64,000 bases of DNA, taken from NCBI GenBank assembly GCA_965247915.1, contig OZ252048.1, positions 2,976,001 to 3,040,000 of the forward strand. The letters are read 5' to 3'. The stretch comes from JAKZRT01 sp965247915 (GTDB lineage: Bacteria > Pseudomonadota > Alphaproteobacteria > Rhodobacterales > Rhodobacteraceae). Made by a program: the position numbers and the translations under genes. Below are positions 33,692 to 44,356 of the stretch, in pieces; within the stretch, counting starts at the first letter, position 1; each line of letters begins with the position of its first letter. The notes beneath the pieces were generated by a model. That model did not search any database. It saw nothing but the letters and a program-made list of their open reading frames with translations, and had not been told where the DNA came from.

Positions 33692-34446
33692 GCAATTTTT
33701 CTTATGAATTGCAGGAAATTGAAGGACCCACGGCGGGACTTGTCGTACTGCAGAGCGACGAGGTGATCGAGCGCGAGATGCGGGCGATGATGCCTGACAC
33801 CGTTCAATTGATGATCACCCGCATTCCGTCGGGCTTGCAGGTCACACCCGAAAGCCTGCGGGCAATGGACGAGGCGCTGCCACGCGCGGCCGGCCTTTTG
33901 CCACGCGGGGTCACGATTGACGTGATCGGATACGGTTGCACCTCGGCCACCGCGCAGATCGGACCCGATGGCGTTGCCGCGCAAATTCGCAAGGGCGCTG
34001 AGACCCGCGCGGTCACACAACCTGTCAGCGCCCTGATCGCGGCCTGCAGCGCGCTTGGGGTCAGGCGGTTGGCGTTTCTGTCGCCCTATATCAAAAGCGT
34101 TTCCCGGCCGCTGCGCGATCTGCTGGCACAAAACGGCCTTGCAACCCCGGTTTTCGGCAGTTTCAACGAGGCCGAAGACGACCGCGTTGCTCGCATATCG
34201 GGGACATCAATTGCCGATTCGGCAGTATCCCTTGCGGCCCAGAGCGGCGTCGATGCTGTGTTTCTGAGCTGTACCAATCTGGGGTGCCTGGGCGTGATCG
34301 ACTCGCTTGAGGCCGAAATCGGGCTGCCGGTTATGTCGTCGAACCTGGTGCTGGGCTGGCACATGGGCCAGCTGGCGGGCGGCTTGGCGATCAACGCGCC
34401 AGGACGGCTGGCGCCCCGAAAATTATTCCATACGCCCCTAACCTGA
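33688..34446 (+). CDS. Maleate isomerase/Asp-Glu racemase superfamily protein (EutA-like)
   Basis: 252 residues, GTG start overlapping the preceding stop. Two catalytic-type cysteines: IGYGCTSATAQIG and VFLSCTNLGCLG, the pair used in this superfamily; also LAFLSPYIKSVSRPL. Similar to maleate isomerase, arylmalonate decarboxylase and the EutA protein of ectoine operons. Final gene of the PLP lyase - M24 - racemase set. The reaction is not known. Confidence 0.82.
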   Translation: MSNFSYELQEIEGPTAGLVVLQSDEVIEREMRAMMPDTVQLMITRIPSGLQVTPESLRAMDEALPRAAGLLPRGVTIDVIGYGCTSATAQIGPDGVAAQIRKGAETRAVTQPVSALIAACSALGVRRLAFLSPYIKSVSRPLRDLLAQNGLATPVFGSFNEAEDDRVARISGTSIADSAVSLAAQSGVDAVFLSCTNLGCLGVIDSLEAEIGLPVMSSNLVLGWHMGQLAGGLAINAPGRLAPRKLFHTPLT

Positions 34447-34471
34447 AGAATTTTCCAACACTCCGACGCGG

Positions 34472-35641
34472 TCAGAGGATAATTTCGGGATCATCGCCCA
34501 GGTCGAGACCCGGAAAAATCGCGCCTTCGATCACCCCCCGATCAAGCCCGGCCAGATGCCGCATCGTCCAGCCCGCCACCGCGCGCAGGTCGCCGGTGGG
34601 GTTCAGGTCGCGGCGCGCGTATAGGTCGGCCTCGGCCAGTCCCGGCCAGCGACCATAAACCCGACCGCCGCGCACCGCGCCGCCGGCGATCAGCATCGCG
34701 CCGCCGGTGCCGTGGTCGGTCCCGCCCGAGCCGTTCATCCGCGCGGTGCGGCCGAATTCGGTCATCGCCAGAACCGCGGTTTTCGACCAGTTCGCGCCCA
34801 GTTCGCGTTTCAGCGTCAGGATGGTCTCGGCCAGCCGCGGCAGCAAGTTGCCCATCATCGCCGCCTGATTGCGGTGCGTGTCCCAACCGCCGATGGAAAA
34901 TGCCGCCACCCGCGTGGCCCCGTTGAGCCGGTCCGCCGCAAAGGCAGCCAGCGCCGCTTCCGGCCGGCCGCGGGGCGTCGCCGCCATGCCGTCGACCGAA
35001 GCGGCCAGCGTCACTGCTTCGTTCGCGGCTGCGTGAAAAAGCGGGTCCGAGCCATAGGCGTGCAGCAAAAGGTCCTGCGCCTGCGGCGAGATGTTCAAGG
35101 GCGTGTCGGGGGCCCAGTTGGCGACCGGCGCGTCACCGATCAGAATTTTCATGTTCCCGCGGCCAATGGCAAAGGCGGTCTCGCCGGTCACGCCGGGCAC
35201 CGCCTGCAGCATCCGGTTGAGCCAGCCATCGCGGGCCATGGCCGTATCGCCGCCGGTCCCGGCCTCCAGCAGGTCCAGCCCGTCAAAGTGGCTGCGCTTG
35301 TCGCGGTAGGGGGTCGAGACCGCGTGTACAAAGCCCAGCTCGCCCGATTTCCAAAGGCCACTCAGGGGCTTAAGTCCTGGGTGCAAAGCAAAAAATCCAC
35401 CATCCAAGGTGAGTGATTCGGCGGCTGCGACGCCGCGCAGCGCGGCGAAGTTCGCGTCGCCCACAGGGCGCACCACATCGAGCCCGTCCATCGCACCGCG
35501 CAGGATGATCACCACCAGCCGCGCATCCCAGGGCGCGGCAGCGAATGTCATGGTCGTGGTCAGCGGCCAGGCCGCCGCCGAACAACCGAGCGCACCGAGG
35601 CCGCGCAGCAGATCACGTCGATTTGTCAGTTGGTCGGTCAT
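34472..35641 (-). CDS. DUF1501 protein with twin-arginine signal
   Basis: 389 residues. N-terminal TNRRDLLRGLGALGCSAAAW fits a Tat signal. The body has an alkaline-phosphatase-like fold typical of DUF1501: LVVIILRGAMDGLDVVRP, SHFDGLDLLEAG, FSIGGWDTHRNQ, MTEFGRTARMNGSGGTDHGTGG. Probably exported and metal-binding. It follows the DUF1800 gene by 9 bp; the two families are regularly paired, with unknown joint function. Confidence 0.9.
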   Translation of the reverse strand: MTDQLTNRRDLLRGLGALGCSAAAWPLTTTMTFAAAPWDARLVVIILRGAMDGLDVVRPVGDANFAALRGVAAAESLTLDGGFFALHPGLKPLSGLWKSGELGFVHAVSTPYRDKRSHFDGLDLLEAGTGGDTAMARDGWLNRMLQAVPGVTGETAFAIGRGNMKILIGDAPVANWAPDTPLNISPQAQDLLLHAYGSDPLFHAAANEAVTLAASVDGMAATPRGRPEAALAAFAADRLNGATRVAAFSIGGWDTHRNQAAMMGNLLPRLAETILTLKRELGANWSKTAVLAMTEFGRTARMNGSGGTDHGTGGAMLIAGGAVRGGRVYGRWPGLAEADLYARRDLNPTGDLRAVAGWTMRHLAGLDRGVIEGAIFPGLDLGDDPEIIL

Positions 35642-35650
35642 ATCGCGCTC

Positions 35651-37025
35651 CTATCGTCGGTTGAACTCGGCCGAGGCCAGGGTCAGCCCCACGCCCTCGG
35701 CCCGGGTTGCGGCCGCACCCACGGCAAAGCGCAGGTCCGGCCCGGCCAGACCCCCGAGCGTGCGGTCAAGAAACACCCGTGGATCGCCAGCGCGCGGGGC
35801 CAGCTTTTCCGCCACCGCCATCGACCAGCTGATCCGGGTCGCCAAACCTTGCGGCGTGATCCAATGCGCCGCCGCTTCCGGCCAGCCGTCGGGACCAGGA
35901 GCGTGCATGAACTGCTGCCCCATGCCCGCCATCGGCTGAAACAGGAACCGCCGCATATCGCGTTCCTTCATGGCCATAACCTCGCGGCCCTTGAACCCCA
36001 GGGCGACAAGCGATGAGGCAATGAATTCAAACGGCGTTTTGGCTTTCTCCAACTGCTCGGACCGGGCCGCCGGATGATCCAGCAGCACCCGGTATACCGG
36101 CAAAAGCGCCCCGTCGCCCTGGCGATACGCCGCCTCGAGCGCCGCCACCAGCGACCGGTCGGGGGTCCCGGACACAAAATGCACCGCGATCTTTCGCGCG
36201 AGATGGCGCGCGGTGTCGGGATGCGCGGCGATATCCTCCATCGCCTGCATGATGTCTTTCAGTCGCCCGCGCCAGTCGCCCGCGCGCGCCACCGTAGGAT
36301 TTGCCCAGCACCGTCTCGGCACCCGGCTCGGCTGCCGGGGCGCGATAGACAAATCCCTTGTCGGGCTCGACGCTTAGCCCGGTCATCAGTTCGGCCAGTT
36401 GGCGCACGTCTTTCTGCGTATAGGCCCCGCCAACCCCGAGCGTGTGCAATTCCAGCACTTCGCGCGCCAGATTTTCGTTCAGCCCTTTGCCGCGGCGTTT
36501 GCCAAACCGCGAGTTCGGACCGACCGAGGCGATCTGGTCGAGGTTGGCAAGCATGAAAGGGTGGGTGACGACAGCCTTGAGCATGTCGGCAAAGCGACCG
36601 CCCAGATGCGGGCGGATGGCTTCGTCCAGATAGGCCCCGGCCGCTCCGCGCAACACGCCGGTCTTGGCAGTTGCCGTAAAATGGTCGGCCCAGAACCACG
36701 CCAGCCGTTCGCGAAACGGCGCCGGGCTGTCGACGACCCGGGCCATGCTGGCCCGAAATGTCTGACCGAATGCGTCGCGCAGCGCCTTTTGCGCCGCCTC
36801 GTATTGCGTCTGGGCATTGCTCGCGCCGCTATCTATGGCGCGGCGGCTGTCGCGCAGGTCAGTCATCATTTTCAAAGCTGCCCGCGTCGAGGGGGTGGGA
36901 TAGCGGCGCACCATGCTGTCGCGCGCACCAAGCGCGCCGATCATCGCCGACGCATTTGGCGGGGCGACGCCCGGACCTTGGCCGTATCCAAATCGCACCG
37001 CGCGTATCGTTTCAAGCTTGCTCAC
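35651..37025 (-). pseudogene. DUF1800 protein with one apparent frameshift
   Basis: The likely start is GTG 37025 (VSKLETIRAVRFGYG, the family start). The frame runs through RERLAWFWADHFT, HPFMLANLDQIASVGPNSRF and NLAREVLELHTLGVGGAYTQ to VLGKSYGGA. At the GCGCGCGCGGG run near 36285-36295 it breaks. The next frame continues GDWRGRLKDIMQAMEDIA, HPDTARHLARKIAVHFV, down to LTLASAEFNRR. Total about 458 residues, normal for DUF1800. The GC dinucleotide run suggests a sequencing slip or recent mutation. Confidence 0.8.
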
Positions 37026-37338
37026 AAAATTCCTGACCTGACGAACCCTATCAATTCTGCCCCTTGATACGGATGGCGCGGAGTTTTCCGTCGCACAGCT
37101 GCCCGCACCATTGTGGTCCGGATCAGCCCCAAAGTGTATCGCCATTTCCGCGCAGAAATATCTTGGGCCATCGACGGAACAGAAACTCGTGCCTGATCCT
37201 TGTCCATAATTGGTTGCATTTCAATGGCTTGGCGCGCGGTCGGGTCTGATCGAGCAATTTGATGCAACTTGTTGGCTTTACACAATTTTTATCCGGTTTT
37301 TCTAACCAATGCGGGACATCGCAAGAAGGAGAATGCTT
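37026..37338. promoter_or_regulatory. Divergent promoter region between DUF1800 and the molybdopterin-fold gene
   Basis: 313 bp without a gene. A rightward sigma70-like pair is visible: TTTACA (about 37280) and TTCTAA (37303-37308) with a 17-nt spacer, about 30 bp before the start region. AT content rises here. Nothing else was recognised. Confidence 0.35.
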
Positions 37339-37851
37339 ATGTCTGTCTTATCCCGTCTGACCGGCGCAGCCGCGGTTTTGGTTGCTGCGACCAGTCTTAC
37401 TTATGCAGGGTCGCTTGAACGGATGGCCCTCGATCCAATGGACCACAATTCGGCAGAGCTGACAGTGGTCGGCCCCGAGGCCACGGTCACTTATTCGCCC
37501 GCCGATCTTGAGGCCATGGAAACCTACCGGTTGGTGACCCACACACCCTGGCGCGAGGCACCCGCGGCCTTTGACGGCGTCCTGTTAAGGGATCTGCTGA
37601 TCGCCAATGGCATGGAGGGCGTCAGTGAACTGCGCATCGTGGCCGAAAACGATTTTGCCATCACAATGCCGCGCGAGGTTTGGGAAACGATCCCGATCCT
37701 GGTTGCCACCCGCGGCGATGGAATGGCCCACACCCGCCGCGAAAGGGGGCCGATTCAGTTTGTGATGCCGATGGACTTGTATGAAAACGCTGACAATCTG
37801 CGCGAAGGCTATTGGGTCTGGATGGCAGCCCGGATCGAGGCAGGTTCCTGA
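37339..37851 (+). CDS. Periplasmic molybdopterin-oxidoreductase-fold protein without cysteine
   Basis: 170 residues from ATG 37339 (AAGGAG seven bases upstream decides this start over ATG 37333). Signal peptide with cleavage probably after LTYA. The domain (YSPADLEAMETYRLVTHTPW, FDGVLLRDLLIANG, REGYWVWMAARIEA) resembles the sulfite-oxidase molybdopterin-binding fold, yet the protein contains no Cys, so it cannot ligate Mo in the usual way. Probably a sensory or binding version. The GGDEF-EAL gene follows 12 bp later, implying a joint signalling role. Confidence 0.75.
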   Translation: MSVLSRLTGAAAVLVAATSLTYAGSLERMALDPMDHNSAELTVVGPEATVTYSPADLEAMETYRLVTHTPWREAPAAFDGVLLRDLLIANGMEGVSELRIVAENDFAITMPREVWETIPILVATRGDGMAHTRRERGPIQFVMPMDLYENADNLREGYWVWMAARIEAGS

Positions 37852-37863
37852 TCTGCCGCAGCC

Positions 37864-39888
37864 GTGAAACTTGGACGCCTTTTGTTGGGTCCGGCCACCA
37901 GGCTGGGCACGCTGGCCTCGGTCATACTAATCGTTTTGGCCGGGGCCGGTGCGGCGCTTTATGTGCGTTACGTGATCGCCGACGTCGAACTGGATGGCAC
38001 CGTTCTTGACACCAAAAGGATGCGCGAAGGTTTTGTCGCGCTCAGCGATATCCATCGCATGAGTTTTGCGCTGCAAGGCAGCCTTTCGCCTGACCAGATC
38101 AGCGCCATAGACGCGCGGAATTTCGAAGAGGCGCTCGATATTCTTTACGTGCGCTCGGTGTCGTTTGGCCGCTGGCTGGCCCGGGACCGCGCCGTGGCCG
38201 AGGCCTATAACGCCCATAACGCGTTGAAGTCGATCATTGACATTGGCGACCAGATTATCGCCGATGGCTATGCCCAGCCCGCGACTGATGCCGAGCGATT
38301 TCGCGGCGCAGCCGAGACCGCGCGCGGCGCGCTGGTCTCGTATGTCGACCAGACGCGGCGGGTTCACGAGGCCGCGCTGGTGCGTCAGTCGAACACGCTG
38401 TCGCTATTGCAGCTCTATCTGCAGATCACCCTGCTTTTCGTGAGCGGCATCGGCTTGTCGGCGATCTTGCTTTTGCACCGCGAGATCGTCGCGCGAAAAC
38501 AGCGCGAGGCCGCCGAGCGCAAGGCTGATTATCTGGCCTACAACGACCCGCTGACCGGACTGGCAAACCGGCTGCGGTTCAACGAACATCTGGCCGGGTT
38601 GATGAAAAATGGGCGCGACGCGGCAATGATATTTCTGGATCTCGACGACTTCAAGGGCATCAACGACACCTACGGCCACGGGTTTGGCGACGTGGTTCTG
38701 GCCCGGATAGCGGCCAGGTTGCGCGATGCTGTCGAACGCTACGGCGGAATGGCTGCGCGCCTGGGAGGCGACGAGTTTGGGGCGCTTTTGACCACCGACA
38801 ATCGCGCAAAACTTGCCTATCTTTGCGACGAGATACTGGAATCCTGCGCTGGACCAATCGCGGATGGCGGTATCACGATCCATTGTGGGGTCAGCCTTGG
38901 TGTGGCGATGTCGTCTGAGGTTAGCATCGCCCGCGAATTGAGCGCCGAAACCATGTCGCGGTCGGCAGATTTTGCGCTCTACGAGGCCAAATCCGCCGGT
39001 CGCGGCACCTATCGCATCTACGATAAAGCGCTCGACGACCGCTATATCGCGCACCGAGACCTGCTGGACGCGATTCCGGCAGCCATCGAAAACCGCGAGT
39101 TCTTCGTGACGTACCAGCCCAAAGTTCACCTCGACGGGCTGCAGATATATGGGTTTGAGGCGCTGATCCGGTGGCGCCGCGATGGCGAGGTCGTTCAGCC
39201 CGCCGATTTCCTTCCCGTCGCCGAAGAGGCGCGACAAATCTTCAAGCTTGACTATTTCGTGCTGGGCGAAGCCACACGACAGATCGCCCAGTGGAACACC
39301 GAATTCGATGCCGAGCTGGTAGTCAGCGTCAATCTGGCAGCACTGGATTTCGAGGATTTCAGAATAATCGACGAGATTAAGTTGGCACTGGCAAGCTCGG
39401 AGCTTGCGCCGCATCTGTTGACCCTGGAACTTACCGAAACCGTGCTTTTGGAAGATTGGGACAAAGTCCACGAAATATTGGGGCAAATGCGCGGCCTGGG
39501 TTGCAAAATCTCGCTTGACGATTTTGGCACCGGGTATTCAAGCTTGGCTTATCTGCGCCGGATCCAGGCCGATGAGCTGAAGATCGACCGCAGTTTTGTG
39601 GTCGATATCGAGACCAGTCAAGAGACCGCCTACATCCTGGATGCCGTTGTCGATATTGCGCAAAGTCTTGGCATGATTATCGTCGTCGAGGGCATCGAAA
39701 ACGAATACCAGGCCCAGATCGATGCCGGCTATGGCTGTGATCTTGGACAGGGCTTTTACTTTGGCAAACCGGCAGAGGCCTTGGTTGCCCGGCAAAAATT
39801 CATGGCCGACGATGGCAAAGTCGGCGGCTTCAGCTTGCCCCGCCCCGGCAACGCCGAGGCGTTACAGGGTCAGGCGCAAAGCGCCTGA
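37864..39888 (+). CDS. Membrane-bound GGDEF-EAL protein (c-di-GMP turnover)
   Basis: 674 residues, GTG start. Two membrane helices (LASVILIVLAGAGAALYV and LQLYLQITLLFVSGIGLSAILLL) flank a periplasmic sensor of about 150 residues. GGDEF domain: DPLTGLANRLRF, FLDLDDFKGINDTYGH, LGGDEFGALL (intact). EAL domain: FEALIRWR, LELTETVL, DDFGTGYSSLAYLRR, KIDRSFV, VVEGIEN and the Gln in LGQGFYFGKP, all consistent with an active phosphodiesterase. No RxxD inhibitory site at the usual place. The preceding periplasmic gene may supply its signal. Confidence 0.93.
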   Translation: MKLGRLLLGPATRLGTLASVILIVLAGAGAALYVRYVIADVELDGTVLDTKRMREGFVALSDIHRMSFALQGSLSPDQISAIDARNFEEALDILYVRSVSFGRWLARDRAVAEAYNAHNALKSIIDIGDQIIADGYAQPATDAERFRGAAETARGALVSYVDQTRRVHEAALVRQSNTLSLLQLYLQITLLFVSGIGLSAILLLHREIVARKQREAAERKADYLAYNDPLTGLANRLRFNEHLAGLMKNGRDAAMIFLDLDDFKGINDTYGHGFGDVVLARIAARLRDAVERYGGMAARLGGDEFGALLTTDNRAKLAYLCDEILESCAGPIADGGITIHCGVSLGVAMSSEVSIARELSAETMSRSADFALYEAKSAGRGTYRIYDKALDDRYIAHRDLLDAIPAAIENREFFVTYQPKVHLDGLQIYGFEALIRWRRDGEVVQPADFLPVAEEARQIFKLDYFVLGEATRQIAQWNTEFDAELVVSVNLAALDFEDFRIIDEIKLALASSELAPHLLTLELTETVLLEDWDKVHEILGQMRGLGCKISLDDFGTGYSSLAYLRRIQADELKIDRSFVVDIETSQETAYILDAVVDIAQSLGMIIVVEGIENEYQAQIDAGYGCDLGQGFYFGKPAEALVARQKFMADDGKVGGFSLPRPGNAEALQGQAQSA

Positions 39889-40533
39889 CAGCGCGCGGTA
39901 AAGCGGCAAGAGCCGGGAAAATTCGGCGATACCGTGATCCGCCGCTCCGGGTCCAAGGGCGCGGCTGCGATTTGCATGCTCGATCCAAGCGCTGAACGCT
40001 TTCATCCGCAAGAACTGCGCCCGCGGGTGGTCGGCAGGAAAGCCTGGCGGCACCCGTTTCAGCGCCGGTTCGGATACGCGGACGCCGCGCCCGCGCAGGT
40101 CATCGACCAGGTCGGCGAACCCGGCCCCCTTGTCGCTTGCCACATAATCACGAAACGCCTCAAGCCCGGGTTTGTCAAAACCAAAAACGCCCATCCCGAG
40201 GCCGAAACCCCGCGTATCAAGGCCCCAGAACCACATCGGCGCGCCGCTGATCTCGACGTCAGACAATGCGATGTGAATGTGGGTGTTGTAGGGCGTCTTG
40301 TCCTTTGAAAATCGCAGGTCACGATGAATACGGAATAATTTTGCCTTCTGCCGCCGCCCGGTCAAACCGCCAAGCCCCGCCGAAAGCTGATCGGCCAGCG
40401 CCAGCGCCGGCGCCTTGACCTCGACCTCGAACCGGGCCTTGTTTTCAGCAAACCAGTCCCGGTTGTTGTTGGCTTTCAGCGCGTCGAGAAAATCCAGCGC
40501 GCCTTGGCCCAAACCGATGATCTGATCGGTCAT
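39862..40533 (-). CDS. DUF2461 (TIGR02453) family protein
   Basis: 223 residues, cytosolic. Family features: ALDFLDALKANNNRDWFAENKARFE, LFRIHRDLRFSKDKTPYNTH, FWGLDTRGFGLGMGVFGF and RAQFLRMKAFSAW. Function unknown in the family. Its 3' end overlaps that of the convergent GGDEF-EAL gene by 27 bp. Start overlaps the SGNH hydrolase stop (ATGA). Confidence 0.88.
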   Translation of the reverse strand: MTDQIIGLGQGALDFLDALKANNNRDWFAENKARFEVEVKAPALALADQLSAGLGGLTGRRQKAKLFRIHRDLRFSKDKTPYNTHIHIALSDVEISGAPMWFWGLDTRGFGLGMGVFGFDKPGLEAFRDYVASDKGAGFADLVDDLRGRGVRVSEPALKRVPPGFPADHPRAQFLRMKAFSAWIEHANRSRALGPGAADHGIAEFSRLLPLYRALSGALRLTL

Positions 40534-41195
40534 ACCATGCCCTCGACTGAAAAAAGCCCGCGCAGGTTTTCGGCAAGGGCGGTTCCGATGGCCGCCTGTG
40601 CTTGCTGCGTCAGGTGAATGCCTTCGTCCGCGTCAACCGCGCCCATGTCGCCGGCGTCCCAGAACCCGGCACTGCAGCGGTCGGCAACATCGGCCAGCGG
40701 CGCGGCCAGCGCCCGCGACTTGACGGCCCCGCCCTGAAACATCTCGGCCAGAAATCCGACCTCGGAAATCGGTACCGGCGACACCACCAGCGCGCGCGGG
40801 GCCGCACCGCCGGGTCCGGCGGTCGACGCGGCGATGATCGACAGCAATTGTTCCACACCGCGCGCCACATCCCACGGCGTCATCGAAAACCGCGCCTTCA
40901 GGTCGTTGGTGCCCAGCATGAGGACCACCAGATCAATCGGGCGGTGCGTGTCCAGAAGCACCGGCAGGGCCTTGGCGCCGCTGCGGTGCCCGCCTTCCAG
41001 CGCGTCGTCGTGGACGGTGGTGCGGCCCGGATGGCCTTCGGCCAGCACCACCCAACCGGTCCCAAGGGCCGCCGCCAACACATCAGGCCAGCGCTGTCCA
41101 TCCGGATGGCGATCAAGCGCGTAAGGGTCCGACATCGGCATCGTGCCATGGGTGTTACTGTCGCCAAAACAAAGGATTACCCGTTCGTCTGTCAT
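40530..41195 (-). CDS. SGNH/GDSL-family hydrolase
   Basis: 221 residues without signal peptide. Block I FGDSNTHG (Ser), block III LGTNDLKARF (Asn), block V DADEGIHLT (Asp and His) are intact; a Gly at GHPGRTT fits block II. Related to aryl-esterase and acyl hydrolases of the TesA/SGNH group. 20 bp after the NHL-type gene, in one operon with DUF2461. Substrate unknown. Confidence 0.9.
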   Translation of the reverse strand: MTDERVILCFGDSNTHGTMPMSDPYALDRHPDGQRWPDVLAAALGTGWVVLAEGHPGRTTVHDDALEGGHRSGAKALPVLLDTHRPIDLVVLMLGTNDLKARFSMTPWDVARGVEQLLSIIAASTAGPGGAAPRALVVSPVPISEVGFLAEMFQGGAVKSRALAAPLADVADRCSAGFWDAGDMGAVDADEGIHLTQQAQAAIGTALAENLRGLFSVEGMV

Positions 41196-41215
41196 CGCTC
41201 TGCCTAGTCCCGGTG

Positions 41216-42067
41216 TCAGTTCAGAACGACAACGTAGCGGACAATCCGGTTGTTGTCGCTGTCCGAGAAAAAATAGCGCGTGCCCTGCCCCGCGACGCCT
41301 TCCGGGTCGTCGAACTTGCCTGGACCGCGCCCCGGTTCGCCGTCGCCGATCACCCCGATCAGCCGCTCGGCCACCGGGTCGATCAGCAGCACCCGATGCG
41401 CGTCCTGATCGGCAACAATCAGACGGCCAAAATTGTCAACCGCCAGATATCGCGGCCCCAGAAACCCATATTCGGGCCCTTCGAGCACTTGAAGGCGTTG
41501 CAGCGACGGCGAATAGCGCACCAACCGCCGCGCGGCGTTGTCGGCGACCCAGATCGACCCGTCCGGTGCCTCGGCCACGTCGTGCGCGCCAAAATGTCCG
41601 CCGATGGCTTTGACATCACCCTTGGGGTCGAGCATCACCAGCTCGCAGATGCCCGAGGCCATCACGTAATAGCGCCCGTTTGAATGCGCCAACACCCCTT
41701 CGGTGCGCGGGAAGCCCGAGAAAAAGTTGCGCATTTCGGGGCGGCGGCCGGGAAAGTCGTAAATGGCAATGGCGCTCAGATCGCTCACCGCGACCGCCGC
41801 CTCGCGGTCGCGGCCAAACGAGATGTCGCGCACGCCGGGCAGGCGGCCATCGCCAAAACGGCGCACAACTTCCAGCGTGTCGGGGTCCATCACCACAATT
41901 TCGCCAGCCAGTTTGTCGGCGATATAAAGCAGCCCATCAGGACCAAATGTCAGGTCGTGGGGGTCGTTCAGCACCGGCTCGCTGGCCCCGTCGAAGGTTG
42001 CAAAGGGTGTCTGGGCTGTCGCCGCGCCCGAACAAAAGGCCAAAAGAATGAACAGTTTACGCAACAT
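41216..42067 (-). CDS. Secreted NHL/SMP-30-like beta-propeller protein
   Basis: 283 residues from ATG 42067; a GTG six bases upstream is possible. Signal peptide MLRKLFILLAFCSGAATA. Repeated propeller units: DPHDLTFGPDGLLYIADKLAGEIVVMD, AEAPDGSIWVADNAARRLVRY, YLAVDNFGRLIVADQDAHRVLLIDP, FFSDSDNNRIVRYVV. Likely periplasmic, function unknown. Divergent from paaX but probably not part of the paa pathway. Confidence 0.85.
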   Translation of the reverse strand: MLRKLFILLAFCSGAATAQTPFATFDGASEPVLNDPHDLTFGPDGLLYIADKLAGEIVVMDPDTLEVVRRFGDGRLPGVRDISFGRDREAAVAVSDLSAIAIYDFPGRRPEMRNFFSGFPRTEGVLAHSNGRYYVMASGICELVMLDPKGDVKAIGGHFGAHDVAEAPDGSIWVADNAARRLVRYSPSLQRLQVLEGPEYGFLGPRYLAVDNFGRLIVADQDAHRVLLIDPVAERLIGVIGDGEPGRGPGKFDDPEGVAGQGTRYFFSDSDNNRIVRYVVVLN

Positions 42068-42213
42068 GGCCACAGCCCATTTCGAAATCCCAAGTTCAGT
42101 CTGCTAATACGCTGGGCGTTCGGCCTAGCGCTCACAAGTCCGGCGAACCTTTGTCAGCGCGCTGTGGGCTGTGCTAGGTGCGCAAAGGGCAAGCAAAAAG
42201 GCGTGACGGATCC

Positions 42214-43074
42214 GTGGCTTTGACCAAGTCGGCTAACCAACTGAAGTTTCCGCCGCCCCACGCCGCGCGCTTTATCGTCACGGTCTACGGCGACGTGGTC
42301 GAACCGCGCGACGGGGCGCTGTGGATGGGCGCGCTGATCGACCTTTGCAGCGCCGTGGGATTGAGCGAATCGCTGGTGCGCACCGCAGTGTCGCGGCTGG
42401 TTGCGGCGAATCAACTGGTCGGCGAACGGCAGGGGCGGCGCAGTTTCTATCGCCTGACCAATGCGGCGCGGGCCGAGTTTGCGGCTGCCGCGCGGGTCAT
42501 ATTCGGGACAGCGCCCGAGGCGCGCGACTGGGTCGTGGCGCATGTCGCCGATGCCGACCGTCTGGCCGGGCTGACGCGTCAGGGTTTTGCCCGGATCGGA
42601 CCCGGACACGCCATCGCGCCGGGCCATCTGAAAGCGCTGGCAGGCGATGCGCTGACATTCCTGGCGGCACCGGCGACCGCGACCACCGGCCTGAGAGACT
42701 GGGCGGCGGGGCTTTGGGATCTGCCGCGCCACGACCGCGCATACCGCGATTTTCTAGCGTCGCTTCAAGGCTTTGCGGCCTTCACCGACGCCCCGGATTT
42801 GGCGCAGCTTGCCGCGCGCCTGATGCTGGTCCACGACTATCGGGCGATCGTCCTGGCCGACCCGCGGCTGCCGGACGAGGCGCTGCCCGATGACTGGCCA
42901 GGGCCTGCGGCGCGGGCCGCTTTTGCGGCGTCATATCTGGCGCTGACCGCCGCCGCGAACCGCGCCGTGTCGGTCGCGCTGGCCGATCAGCGCGGCCCGC
43001 TTTCGGAAATGACAGACGCTGTAAAGGCGCGCGAAACGGGTCTGGCGGAGCTTGCCAGCCAAAGCATCACATAA
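42214..43074 (+). CDS. paaX: PaaX-family transcriptional repressor
   Basis: About 286 residues from GTG 42214; the frame is open from GTG 42178. PaaX pattern: ARFIVTVYGDVVEPRDGALWMGALIDL, then the winged-helix GLSESLVRTAVSRLVAANQLVGERQGRRSFYRLT, followed by the PaaX C-domain with LWDLPRHDRAYRDFLASL and LMLVHDYRAIVLADPRLP. Family members bind phenylacetyl-CoA and repress paa genes. Located 75 bp before the paa operon on the same strand, so it probably regulates it. Confidence 0.9.
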   Translation: MALTKSANQLKFPPPHAARFIVTVYGDVVEPRDGALWMGALIDLCSAVGLSESLVRTAVSRLVAANQLVGERQGRRSFYRLTNAARAEFAAAARVIFGTAPEARDWVVAHVADADRLAGLTRQGFARIGPGHAIAPGHLKALAGDALTFLAAPATATTGLRDWAAGLWDLPRHDRAYRDFLASLQGFAAFTDAPDLAQLAARLMLVHDYRAIVLADPRLPDEALPDDWPGPAARAAFAASYLALTAAANRAVSVALADQRGPLSEMTDAVKARETGLAELASQSIT

Positions 43075-43149
43075 TTCTTCATATTTTGTATTTTTCTGTG
43101 ACACTTTGTCTGCTATGGTCGATCCGACGTGCCAAATCCGGGAAAACCA

Positions 43150-44355
<1,206 letters not shown>

Positions 44356-44356
44356 G

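Noticed and set aside
29842..34446. Assignment as the ectoine utilisation operon
   Set aside because: eutC, eutE and the ectoine transporter are absent and the PLP enzyme looks closer to diaminopropionate ammonia-lyase.
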